Shown piece after piece: positions 1-12,980 of a stretch of 64,000 bases of DNA. This stretch comes from Talaromyces rugulosus (lineage: Eukaryota; Ascomycota; Eurotiomycetes; Eurotiales; Trichocomaceae), in NCBI RefSeq assembly GCF_013368755.1, contig NC_049566.1, positions 1,364,001-1,428,000 on the forward strand, given 5' to 3'. Position numbers and translations under genes: made by a program. Within the stretch, counting starts at the first letter, position 1. Every line of letters starts with the position of its first letter. The notes below the pieces were generated by a model, which did no database searches, was not told where the DNA came from, and worked only from the letters and a program-made list of their open reading frames with translations.

Positions 1-338
1 ACATGAGGTATTATTGAATAATAGAAAAACATAATAACATCAAATTCAAACATGGCCACATGAACATTACACAAGCCACATGAAAGAAGATAAAAAAAGT
101 CAAAATCAAATATGGGCATAAAAGATTACGCTTTGAAGAAGTTCGCCGGTACCCATTGCCTAAACGCCATGCTCAAATCAGAGCTAAAAACAGGCCTCGC
201 TCATGTCGCACATATTCAATGGACATATACAAAACTAAAAATCATCACGGGCTAGGATAAAACACCCAAAACACCACAATTTCATTCAAATACCCACAAA
301 AATATAAGAATCATTGGAAACATCCTCCCAAAGTCAAT
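1..338. other. 3' flank of tra1, no gene seen
   Basis: AT-rich sequence downstream of the tra1 stop codon. It probably holds the tra1 3'UTR. I see no supported coding region. Confidence 0.5.
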
Positions 339-3300
339 CTACAAATATGGCATCCAAAGAGCATCAGCAGAAGCCAGATATTGCGGGTTGACGGCCTTCG
401 AGATCAAGTCGATCGTAGTTTGGTTGGCCGGAAGATTGCCCTCTGGAGGACTGGCCAGGCTAACAGCACGGTTGACAATAATGTCACTGTTATTCTGGAC
501 CAATTCACGGAGTTGGTTCTCAGTCAAAGTGCTGCGATGGTGAGCCGTAGCCCAGAAGATCATCTCATCACGAACAAAGACGCTCAGCTGCTGTTCAAGT
601 TCTTGTCGTGGTTCTGTGAGACAGCGAGCAATAGACATGAGCGTAGAAGCAAAAACGCCTTCCGTAGCGATCGGTCCCATCAATGTTTGGATATTTGGAG
701 TGAGACGGAAAGGAACCTGCTCGGGGTTGTAGAAAAAGGCCTTTGCGGGGTTGACTGTTGGGATCAACTCAGAACCCCAGATATCACCTGTAGCTCGAGA
801 GATAGATATCTTGTTCGGGTATCTATTGCCCATGTGCATAACGTAAGTCATGAAACAAATCGCCGCATATTGGTAAGAGAACTGGCGACGGAACAGCCAG
901 AAGTCAGCATAGTTGGGGTATGTTTTCTGGAAGTAATCCAGAAGAACGTCGTTGGGGACCCATTTCTCTTGAACGGCCGTGAGAATCTCAGTGCGAAGGA
1001 TTTGTTGTTGCTCGAGAGGACGCTGTGAAAAATTAGCATGTGAAAAACTAGAAAATACATTCGAACATACAGTTTGCTTCATCTCGGCTAGCCCGCGCAT
1101 CTTCTCCATTGTAAACAGCACGGGCTCGTCCTTGTTCATGCCAGTCCGCCTGCAGTAGTCTTCATAGATGCCTTGCATTGAAATGTAGGAAGGATCATCG
1201 CGAACCAACCGAATATGCGGAGCAAGAGGAACCATGAGTGGCAGGTGGAAGTATAAGTTGCGGCGCCTGCTTTCCTTGCGCTTTGCAAGTACACCGTTGA
1301 AGATACGGAAAAGCTGCAGGATGCGCTCTTCACGTCGACAATGACGAGCAGCCGGGTGTTGCACAGCAAAAGGATGAATGCTGCCATCATGGCCGCGTAT
1401 CTTCAAGCGACGATGGCAAACGCCAATGCCACGGACCAGATTGACATCCGGAAGGAATCGATCAATGCGAACAAAGTCTTGGTTCTTGTCCTTGTGCAAG
1501 AGGTATTGTCCAGGAACCTCGACCTCCTCGAACTTCAAGAATCGGAATTCGCTCAAGTGAGGTGAGTACACTTCCAAGAATTGCGATTGCGGTCGACGAT
1601 CAAGTTTCTCTTCAAACTTGTCTCGCCATCGGCGCAGTTTTTGGACATATTCAAACATTGTAATCTTTTTCACGACAAAATCGGCTTCAAAAGACTTGCG
1701 AATATGTGCTGGAAGGATTGTCTCCGCAAATCGAGTGATGTTGGCTTCTGTGGCTGGCGGCAATTTGAAGTCTTGAGCATATGCTGCAGGACTGCGACCA
1801 ACATAGGCGAGCCCATCGTTTAACAACGCCACAATAAGCCGGTGTGCATCCTCATCGGGGGGGCATTTGAAGTTCTTCTGGATTTGATCGACCATCGTCT
1901 CCATAGATAGAGCCAAGAGCGGGAATGCTGTTTTCAATCCTGACATGATTTCTTCCGAGTACTCCCATGGTTTCTTGAGTGGCTCTTTCTCCGGTTCTGC
2001 ACCTGCAGCTGGTTGGCTTGGGGTGGAGTTATTTGGATTTTGAGCTTGAGCCTGACCCTGCTGTGCCTGTTGTTGTTGTTGTCCTGGTTGCTGAGGCTTT
2101 AGTTGCTGCTGTGCAGGTTGTTGAGACTGTCCTTGTGCTTGGGGCTGGGTCTGTTGCTGGGCTCCTGAATCTTGACCTGTATTTGCATTCTGGGTAGGTG
2201 TAGCAGTTTGGGGTTGGCCATTGGCTTGTCCGTTCGCTTGGTCATTAGACTGCGGGTTGGTGGTCTGCGCTGGCGTATTGTTGGCGCTATTAGGCGTAGT
2301 CTGTGTAGGTCCTCCACTGGTTGCAGTACCAGGTCTCGAACCGCTTAGAGATTCGGCCTTGGGGTTGGGTGAAGCTTGCTGCTTAGCTCGGTTGAGTTTC
2401 TCCTGTTTTACATCGTGAGACTTCTTGATGCTAATCATGTCTTCTCGGTTGGTGCGGAGCAAGAAAAACAAGGCTTGCGGGTATAGCTTGGCAATCTTAA
2501 CAAGAACCGCCTTGCACAGACGAGCCTCGCGGTGGGAGAGACTGGTGAGCAGTTGTGGAATAAACGTAATCCAATACCACACTGGAGTGTCGCCCTTGAA
2601 ATTCTCAAAGGCATTCGAGATGCGACCCTCTTCATTGTCGAGGCTCAGCAGCCAGAGGATACGGCTAAGCAGCTTTCTCGATTTGGCGTTCTTGTAGAGG
2701 CCAGCAGCTTCGAGGTAGCAACTAACTGCGTTTCCAGCCAACTCATAATCTGTAGGGTCTGACTTGAAGCGCTGGTCATTATATTGACCCCATTCAGCCC
2801 AAGCCTTGGCGAGTTTCAAATCGTAGTATAGCGCAACGCCAAATGACTCGTTGGCGTCTTCAACGTGGTCCAGCTTTGCCAAGAACATACCCTTGAGGCT
2901 GTAAAATTCGGCCTTCTGCTGAGCCCCAAAGTAGTTCAGATTGGTGTTGTTGATAACTTCCAACCCGTTGGTGAGTTCCTTGGGATTCTGATAGTGGCAC
3001 TTGGCCTGCTCTCTCAGCTTCAAGAATGCCTCTTGAATCTCGATGTTTGGCAGAGTGTAGATACGACTGAGTTGGTTGATGCAAACATCAGGCATTTGAT
3101 GCTTTCGAGCAACATGGGCAAAGCGATTGATAATCCACGCAGTCTCGTGATATCCTCGGTAAGCGTATGAGTTGCTTGCGACATTGTTGGTCTGCGGTGG
3201 CAACAGATTCAAGTATGTCCCGTTGATCAGCTGGAATATGTGTTGACGCCAGGTCACCAAGTCCTGCCAAGCATTGATGTCATCCCAAACGTTTGGAAGA

Positions 3301-6300
3301 CGATCACGCCAGGTGCCTAAGAGCAGTTTCAATTCGGCTGATTTGGTATCCAGATTCCTTTCGTTTGTCTGAGACAAGCTGGAACAGATAACGCTGGCGT
3401 CATGGAGTTCAACAAGCTGCTGGAAGTGTTGGAGAATCGGAATATGAGCGTGAGTGATATTGTTTGGAAGCTGGTGCCACTTGCGAATAGATAACTGAAT
3501 CGATTCATCGCAAATATTGTTGAACTCCTGGATGCCGTCCTTCTTGAGGTGGAAATTCAACAGAGACATGAATGCCTGGAAGAAAGTGCGACGCGGAGTT
3601 GGAGCATCGGAAACGGATTTGATCAAGGACTCCAGCTGCTCACGATTCCCTTCATTCTGCCAGTGCTCAATGTTTCTCCAAGCGGCTTCGAGAAGAAGAT
3701 CGTTGAGGTTTTCATGTTTGGCAAAATCACTCAAAATCTCCCACTGTTGCAACTTTTGGGCACAAATTAGCCAGTGATCCTCCCACAAAATGTACTCGGC
3801 TTGAGAGAATGGCATAGCCCCTGAGCGGGCCTTGATTTGCGCGTTTTCATATAACTGCTGAGCTTTGTCCCACATGCCATGTTGTTCGTAGGATAGCGCT
3901 GCGTTGGTTTCGACGAATTTGCACCGTCGTCGCCAAGTACCATAGAAGAAGTCGTCCTCCTGTAAGCCCGCAAAGATTTCGACCAAGGCGTCAAGGTTGC
4001 TCTCACGCACAATAGCGGTGTCAATGATTGGATTGTTCGCAGATTCCTCCAGGTAAACAGCCGACGTATACCACGCGTCGTATGTTCGACTCAAGTATTT
4101 CATTACATGCGGAGGAATTTTAAATCGAGGCTTTGCACGCACTGCGCCTTCCAAAAGTGCCTGGACAACATTTGGTCGCTTATCTATTTGTCTTTGGTGG
4201 TATTCGCGAGTAATAAGAGTTACCACTCCCTTTTCAAGATCTATGCGCTCCTCCTTGGCAAGGGTTGACCAAACAATGGGAAACAAGGTAGTCCACAGCT
4301 TGTATGACGTCTTGGAATCGGTGTGTTGAAGTTGGCAAAGGGGCTCGAGTAAATCTCGAACTCTAACATCACCGATATCTGATATGAATCGCTTACGGTC
4401 GGTGACAAAGGTTTCCAGTTGACTGTCGACCATCACATCTGCCTTGCGAGAATCCTGCTCAACAGCGCTGAAGAGGAACGAGATTGGATACACATTCAAG
4501 TCATCAGGGTGCAACCGGGCAGTCGTATTCATATCCACTGAGCCCATCACAAGATGCGAGGCTTGCGCCAGCCAGAACGAATCCGCTAGGGTGTCCCAGT
4601 TTTGTGATGTAAGGACATAGCTTAGTCGAGAGCTAGCAGTACGTGTCAAACTCTTGTCGAAGATAGAAATGAAACGGTTTCTCATTTCCACGTCCTGTGC
4701 CCGTGTACCAATCAGGAAAGCATGCTCTAATCTCACCGTGAGTTCCGTGCGTGTAATCTTCGAATCCTCGTAAATTCGAATGACGAGGTCCAAGAACTTC
4801 TTCAGCATTGTTTGATCTTGACGGGACTCGAAGAGTAGCATTTTGTGTAGAACAGCTGTCTTCTCCTTGAGGGTGGGCCAAGATTCATTAGAATGGAATA
4901 TCCATCCTTCAACCATTCCCAGAATCTTGCTACAGAGCTTTGCGTTCTGTGATCGTTCAACCAACTGGGCAAGAACACTGAGGAACGGGCGACGTTGATC
5001 TCCGAGATTGGACATTCGCACAGAAATCAAGTCGATTGTCTTTAGAATCAGGTCAACACCAATCTCAAACTCTTGTTGGTCTGGAACAGCTCCATTTTCA
5101 CCTGGTTTAGCTCCAGGTTGCACAGCTGCTTGATTATTGGTATAAGCAGCAACATGATCCTTGGCCAATTTCTGGGAGAATGTTTTCATCACTTGAACAA
5201 TATGGTTGTCCATTTCTGAGGGCTTCTTTTGAGACAAAGTCCACAGAGTGTTCAGGCCTGAGATATAATTGCTGCCGGACAGTCCTTCCGTGGCGATAGC
5301 TGAGAGATATGTGACAAATTCGGATGGCGTACTGTCAACATCCATGGCGTCTTCTTCATCTGGCTGATCATCAGGCAGCGCATCCAGCACATACTTGACG
5401 GGAGGCGGAAGCTTGGGGGAGATGTCCATTTCATCTTCCACACCATGTAGACAATCTTGAAGTTCAGGGTTTTCCGATCGGAGCGGCTTCTCCAAAAGTT
5501 TTTGGATATAAGGAACTCGGTTGACGATCCATTCACTTGGCTTGGATGCAATGAGGACACGAAGCACTTGCAAGGTATTAACCATGGTTGTGATATACTT
5601 TTCATCGGGCTTTTCGGCTTTTTCGCTAGCAAGAATAGGCTCAATGACTTTGGGATACAAGTCAATCTCCAAGTCGCCCCAGTATTCCGGCTGGAGAAGA
5701 TTTCTCAAAAGTTGGATTGCCTTCTTCACCATCTCACCTGAGATGACAGGAAGCTGGGTTTTTTGAGTGGGCAGGTCACGAAGTTTGAAAGCAGGAACAG
5801 GGAACCGCTCAGGAAGTGTTGTGATGAACGATATAAGGTACCTGATCAAATTCGCACGCATATCCTGGGGGACGACGTAGTCGGATTGTGCTGAAGGCGG
5901 TGCAAGCGATGGTGATTCGGGTTGTTGGCTATCATCCAGCTTGCGCTTCTTCGAATTTGGTGATTCCGAAATGGCCCTTCCGCTGTTGATTTCTTGAACC
6001 CTCTTCTCTTCCCAGTGCCAAATCAATCCAATGAGGTTTAGAGCCAACTTCTTGCTCTCGCTGGAAGGGTTTGGTGGAACGGCTATTTTGGCCAAAGATG
6101 GGATAATGAGAGGCACAAAATGCTCCCTTGACTCATAAAACAGGTCTGGTTGACGGACGAGAAACTGGAAAATACTCATCACTTGCTGCAGGTTTGCGGT
6201 TTCTTCTGCCAGAATGCGACGAGGCCATTTAGTCCAAAGTGGATATCTCAGATCCACTGCCTGCTGATTGCCTTGCTGATTGCCCTGCTGACTGGGTTGC

Positions 6301-9300
6301 TGAGTGTTTTGTTGGTTACTTTGTTGGGCACCCTGCTGAGCGTTCTGAGCGGCTGCGGAAATCCTGGTCGGCAAGACAGGGGCAAGCACATCGAGGGCTT
6401 GAGTCACAAGAGCTTTGCCTTCGTTCTGGTGGGCTCTCAGCAATGCAACATAAACTTGAATGACAATCTTGAAAGGCGTCTCATAATGAGCGATAAAGTA
6501 GCTGATAAGCACATAAGCGCCGTATTTGTTGATGATGTCCTCAAGGCGGATGTAGTTCCAAGCAAATTTGATAATGTCTTTGCGAGATTCTTGGACGGTT
6601 TGGTGGTGATATTTGATCAGCAAGGCGGTCAGTTGTAAAGATTCCATTCGAGAATGGTCGACTCCAGCTTGATTTGACTCTTCAGTAATATCGCCGACCT
6701 GTGGACGCCATAGACGACTCTGGATAGACTCGGCCATGCTCTTATCGATCAGTTTTGGACTGTTCGGTGGGCTATCCCAAGTGAGTTTGACATCCATTGC
6801 GAAGATAGGATTCACGAGATTATGAAATGCGTATGTCTTCATTTTCTGCGATGATCCGCGCTGTCCGTATAGATCAAGACATCTCATGATCACAGATCGT
6901 CTGTAATCAATTGACTCGTTCAAGATGATGTGTTTGTAGATGAATTTGGGAAACGCAAGTGTTCGTTTCAGCTCATCAGACGAAAGGCCACTAATCAATT
7001 CGAAAAGGAAGTCGAGATCCTGGAGAGACTCTGAAAGATAGATGGTGAAAATTTCCATCAACTGATCTTCAGCCTGCTCAACCCTCAATCGTTCACTAGC
7101 CGGAAGTTTATCATGTCTCAACTTGAACTGGAGATCGCGGCCAGCATTGAGAAGCTTCAACTTCAGATCGTTTTGATTAACGAGCCACTTTCTCGTTGGT
7201 CCGTGAGTACATATGGAATGAACGATATGGATTGCGTTGATGGCTGCGGTATTCTTTCCATCAGTCGATTCACTGCCGAAAGCAGCAGTCTTAAAGCCAT
7301 CTGTATCGGCAACAACAGCAGATCTAAGAATGGCGCTTTCAGGGTCCGCCAAAACCTGACCGAGGAATCTACCGTAACGTTCGTCACTAAACCGTTGTTG
7401 GAAGAACGCCCAGCTATCCTTCGGGTACCTGTTAAGATACTTGACTAGGGGTTTGCGGAAGGGACTGTTCGAGGTTCGTCGCAGTTTATCCTCAAGATCC
7501 AAGACCTTGTTGACAAGGTTCTCCATAAAAGTCGTTGCCGCAGGAGGGAGAAGGTGGTAAATATTGAATATGGAAGCGACAATCTTCATGGCAGCATTCT
7601 GTTCCACCAGGTTGAAAGAAACTTTTTGAAGTGTAGCATCGTCGGCAATCACTTTCATATGTTCCAGGAGTCGCTGACCAATCTCGACCTTGAAGTAATT
7701 TGTCAAAAGAGTCAGGAGTCTAGCAAGCCCATCAAGGCCAGCAACAGTCAACCGTTTCGGATCTTGCAAATTCATCAATATCGGCCGAAGACCATTTTGA
7801 AGAAGGTCCTTTGGAAGTTTGTTGGTCTGCGTCAATACATCACGCAACCCAGCATTTGCAGCGTCGATGATCTCTGGAGATTTTGAATACAGTGATTTGA
7901 AGAAGACAGAAATCACACGGCCTCGGCTACTTGCGTTGGGACCCGTGGCAAATTCCGGAAAGCCCATGGCCATTGAGAGTAGACGAAGACATGCCACTCG
8001 CAAGTTTCCAATCATCTCTGCATTCTTGAATTCATTTGGCTTGGACGCCAGAGACTCATCTTCTGCGTCGGCAAGAGCCAAAGACTCTAACATCAACCGG
8101 TTAAGAGCGTCGTTGAAAGTGACAATGTTCTTGTGGAGGCTCAAGCAGAAAGTGATGGCGTCGATAAAGCCGATCTGAACAGGGAATGGGAGTGCGCGTA
8201 GAGGTTTGTTGAAGATCGGTTGAAGAAGGCGATCTTTAACCGGGAGCATGAGTTCATGTACTTCGCAGCCAATCACCTCGGCTAGAACGGCAAATGCCTT
8301 CTGTGATGTTTCCCGCACATGCTTGTTCATATGGGACAACTCATAAATGAAAAATCCGCAGAGGGTGTGGAGACGGCTTTTCTCGTTCTTCAGATCGTCC
8401 TTGGAAATTCCCTTATTGCAGCGTTTGAGAATAAGACTCAATGTCTCTTGGGCTCTGATGCGAGTGCTGGCAGGAAGATCGGGAGGCGTGTCCTTGATCA
8501 CATACATCAAAGCTCTAACGAACTCCGTTTGTCGTTCATACAGCCAACTATCGCCCAACTCCAGTTCGGTGGCTAGGAGATGGATTCCCAGACTGCCTCC
8601 AGCTTTCGTAAACCATTCTTCGCTATGGCAGCTGTGGCAGAATACGCGACCAAGATGTTGCCAGAAGGGCAATTTAGCAGCTTTGTCGGGGGCGCCGAAG
8701 ATAATGCCCGCAGACTCCTTGATAACATCCAGTCCAACTTTGGCAGAATCTCTTGTTTTGGGATTGTCAGAGGAGAAACAGTCAACAATGACGTCGGCTA
8801 ACAAGCGAGAGTCCAAGTAAACAGGACCTTCACCACTGTTTACGTCAAAGGCTTTTCTCGTATGCCTAGCTTGAGCAAAGGCCCGGCCGATTTCAACAAC
8901 CACGATGTGCCGGCAAACATCTGCCACGAAAGACGATGCAGCTGGTTCGAGCTCAGGGATGGTAGTCGCAAAAAAGCAGGCCTTCAAAAGCTTCTTCAAG
9001 GTTTCCTCTTGAACAACTTTCTTCGAGATCGACACAGAGCGTTCTGATTTATCCAAGATGTCGACGGGGCCCTGAATTTTGCCCTCAAGGAGGTCCTCCG
9101 CTTGAAGCCGAATTAAAGACGCCAGGTCATCTGGAAGATTTTCGTGCCCAATATAGAGCTTCAGCTGAGAACTCAGCATTCGATAGGCCTGTTGTTTGTA
9201 ATATATATCGGAAGTTTTGGCCGAAGAAGCCTTTGGAGTCTCTAGCAATTTTGCATATGCGAGGTCGATACCGATTTCGATGGGGAATGGCCTCTTTTCG

Positions 9301-12242
9301 TTAGGGCCGATGAACCTAATGTCAACACTGGGGGCGTCATCTGCGAACTGTTGGAAGGAAAGCTCGGGTGGATGATTTAAAAACTTTCTGTTGCGACCAC
9401 CCAATTTTCCAAGGATGCGCATTGTGGTATGAGAGTGAAAGTGGCTATATGGATGTGGCCGTAAATGATCCCATAGTGCTGTCATCAACTCATCCATGAT
9501 CGGTGACATGATTGGGTCCAAATAATCAGCCGTCAGGTTATCAACGCACAATTCAAGAGTGCGTAATCCCTGGCCGACAAGGTCCGAGTCTGCCCGGAGT
9601 GCGACAACAATGGGGCGCATAAGGTGGTTCAGATGAGGAAGGAGGTGACTTAGACGTGCCGGCACAGTTAATGTCAATTCAACGTATAGATCGCGCTCTT
9701 GCGGTTTGCGAGCGCTCATTAAGAGGTTGTTGAAAGTCTCCAGAAGCATTTCCAACAAGGGGAGAAGCTCCTTATACAACAGTTCGAACCGTCCCCCTCC
9801 AATGCTGCGGAACAACGAGCGTAGCAATAGGAAGTAGTTCATAGGCTCATCAGCTGTTACCGATAGCTCAATGCACTTGGTCACTATTTTGGTAACATGA
9901 GGGTACAGGACTTGCTCATTTTGGCTCGAGAAGAGCGTGACAGCCATGAATGAGAGCTTGAACATTCTCAATAGAATCTTAGCTTTCGCCATATCGGAAG
10001 TGCCGACTTCATGAATGCGTTCCATCAGGTATTGCAAGACCATTCCTGAGAATGCAGGTGAGGTTGCTTCGCTTGCTAGGAAGAATTGCGGAAGATGGAT
10101 AAGAGCGCCATGTTCGAACATTAGTTCGTGGAGATAAGGTATCTCGCTGTGGAAGACTTCATGGAAGGTCGCGGTGTCGATGCAATGAAAAACTGTGCCA
10201 AAGCTTTCCAGAAGCTCTTTCTCCTCTCTCGACATGGGGGCAGTGTACTGGCTAGCAAGATACTCGAATGGCGATGAATAGTGAACATCAGGAGATGGCT
10301 GATCCACACCATAATAGCGGAAAACGCGAGCACCTTCGTGAAATAATTTCTTGATGACTTTGACCTCCTCGGCATTGTATCCGTAAGAAACTTCCGGCCA
10401 GTTGATCGGCGTGTTATTAGGATCGATCTGGATGTGGGTTGGATTGCAATTCTTGAGCTGATGGAAGATATTCTTCAGACCGTTGATCAGGTTCTTGAAA
10501 AGGAAGATGTTATCAGAAACCGGATCTCCACCGCGATCGCGAGGGTTGGATGTTTTGATGGGGACAGCCGAGAATATGTCGATTTCGTCCCAGTCGGGAG
10601 GGCTGTCTCGATCGACAAGGTAGCTGTCGGGAGTCAGGTCGGTGCGCTTCTTGAAGGCGCGTGAAGTCTTGACAGCATTCTCGAATTGGTGATTCATTGC
10701 GGCGAATTTGTCACCAATGGCATCCAAGATCATGATCAAAAAGTACCGTGCATCTTGTTTGTCTTCGAGCTTGGATATCTTCTCTGCCATGTTTAATAAG
10801 AGCTTGGCACTCATGGTCTGAAAGCTAGTTCCCGGAAATTCATCATGTAAATTCTTGGTGTAGACTTCAACAGTCTTTCGGATCTGGTCTCGAGTCAAGT
10901 GGTCTCGCACGTGGTGTATCAAATCAGCAAGCATGCTATAAGCCAGGGGTCTCATGGTCTCATAAACAGTCAGACCATCTCCGATAAGTGTTCGCTCATC
11001 CAGGAGCTCATCAATCTTTTCCAAGAAAATTCTCCGGTAGTTGAAGTTGATGATATGGCGAATGGCAACCAGGAGCTCTTTTCTTGCACTGGACTTTTCG
11101 CGAGGACAATCCTGGAGCAGTCGAACGACAACGGACGGGAGAGTTGGTAGAAAGTCTTGGAGCTGTTGTGCGTACATCCGGAGAAGATAGGCAAGGAAAC
11201 TCATTGTCTTGACCTGAGCAGTAATGAATTCTCCAAAAGCGGCTCTATTTTTGATATCCTTGCAGACACCGGTGAAAAGCTTTCCCTGCGCAGCAGCTTC
11301 TGCATGTGCCCGTTCCTGCGGCTTAGCTTGCAACAACAAAATGCTTTTGATGAGAGGAACAAATAGCTTCACATTCGTGGCGACAGAGGCACGATGAGCT
11401 TGGAAGACTGAAACGACGATAATAGGGCATTCCGCTAGGAGTTTGAACGATTGCATTCCCTTTTGGAGATGGTGATTGGCCTGCTGCTCAGTGCCTAGAT
11501 CGGCAACAGACGTGCTAGGAGATGCCGGCCGTGGAGATTGAAAGTTTTGAGGAAGAACACCGGGCGTGGACGGTAAGCCAGGCGTGCCGCCTTGATTGGG
11601 GGAATCAAACGTCTCCCGGACGACTTCTTCCATGGTTTGAAACATTTCTTGAATGAGTTCTAGAAAAGGCTGTACTCGCGAGGTTGTTGCCTTGACCTGA
11701 TTTCGTGACAAGTCCATAATGATTTTCATGCACAACACCGCATTTTCCTCATTTTCAACTCTGACAAGCTGCATCAGTGTATCCACCATGTCCACGGCGT
11801 ACGGCTCGACATCAGGGGAAGCGGTTGGAAGACGATGTAATGTTTCGAGAAGGCAATTCCGCAGTTTCTAAAAAGTTGTACAAATTGCGCTTTAGTCTTT
11901 CTTCCTAAAATAATGATGATGATATGCGCGCATCAAGCGATTTCCCTCACCTGTTCGTATGATAGATTTGTGAAAACGGGATCGCCCTTGAGGATCTTCT
12001 TGAAGACTGGCCATATCTTAGCAAGAAAGACGGGATAATTGGCGGCGGTGCAGTAGTTCTCGATGCTGTCGCGAAGTTCAACGGCGACATTGGCCTTCTT
12101 CGAGTTTTCTATTAACGGATGTGCTGTTAGCCTTGACTAGTAAAGCCGCCCGGCGGGTCCCCAGTTCTATTTTTTCGATGTTCTTACCAAATTTCTCACT
12201 ACCCAGCCGGTCGACAAACAGGTCAATGCCGCGCTCGGCCAT
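339..12242 (-). CDS. tra1: Tra1, SAGA/NuA4 PIKK-family scaffold
   Basis: Tra1 is the very large pseudokinase that recruits the SAGA and NuA4 histone acetyltransferase complexes to activators in the nucleus. Exons: 12188-12242, 11951-12108, 1071-11867 and 339-1022, giving 3897 residues. The start at 12242 opens with MAERGID and phases correctly through two short introns into the conserved N-terminus ([12 protein letters not shown]). HEAT-type repeats fill most of the chain, followed by a FAT region. A Q/N-rich linker lies at about residues 3235-3365, the PI3K-like domain at about 3510-3800, and the chain ends in a FATC tail (WMPYL). The kinase loop reads MGNRYPN where active PIKKs have GDRHxxN, and WGSE replaces DFG, so it is a pseudokinase as expected. 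The last intron (1023-1070, 48 nt) has GTATGT, TGCTAAT and CAG but no stop codon and is a multiple of three. Splicing it restores the continuity EMKQT-RPLEQQQ. Identification is secure; the exact 5' end is slightly less so. Confidence 0.96.
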
Positions 12243-12980
12243 GATTGCGGCTGCTCCGAAAGAGAAGACTATCGCAGAGATGACAGAAAATGGTGTCTGG
12301 GTTCAAATAGCCAGGCCTTCGGGGCCGGCGAGCCTTGGAGGGGTCAAAACCTCTCTATCAAATGTAATTCATATGCGTTAGGCCGATAGTCAAACCTCTA
12401 TACAGGTCTGATTTTCGCGAGGCTGGCTGCAAAGGAGAGCGCGGAGACTCGATAATTAATTAGGAAATTTGGCAGGCAAATGAAAGAAAGGAAAGAAAAA
12501 AAGTCATTAAATGTTCCTGCCTCGCAATGAAAGAAAGAAGAAAGAACAGACAGGAGCCGGAGTGTAAGGTTGCAGGGTAGGCGCGACTTGGCTCTCCGGG
12601 GAAGAAGCATCACGCCCGCAAGTCTCTGAGAGCGCGGGCGTCGCGGAGACCCTGAACAAATACGCTATTCCTAATGCGGTAATTTTGCGTATTCTTGTTT
12701 TTCCGCTCCGTACAGTCCAATCACAGTGCTCGGGTACCTCAAGCGCGCGGCTGAATACAAGCGCTGTCCAATCATTCAAAGTAATTCTCCGCCGGTCTAG
12801 AACCAATCATCCAACATTCCACGTAGTACTATGAACGCTTTGGTGAAAACATTACTCTAGATGAGTAAAATTAGTAATAATTAGGTGTTACAGGAAAGAT
12901 TAAATAGCGTCTTTTATCAAGTCCAGTATGAGCAATATCGTAAAAGACGGTAAAAGTTTCAAAATTAGTCATCAACAGCA
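12243..12980. promoter_or_regulatory. tra1 promoter region / sec18 3' flank
   Basis: This stretch separates the tra1 start from the sec18 stop. It contains three CCAAT pentamers on the plus strand at 12717-12721, 12768-12772 and 12803-12807, each followed by CA or CATT. CCAAT is bound by the fungal HAP/AnCF complex. They sit 475-565 bp upstream of the tra1 start codon, so a role is plausible but unproven. No coding region is supported here. Confidence 0.4.

Noticed and set aside
381..1028. 215-codon open frame on the plus strand
   Set aside because: Lies antisense to the tra1 C-terminal exon and has no family signature; a shadow of coding bias.
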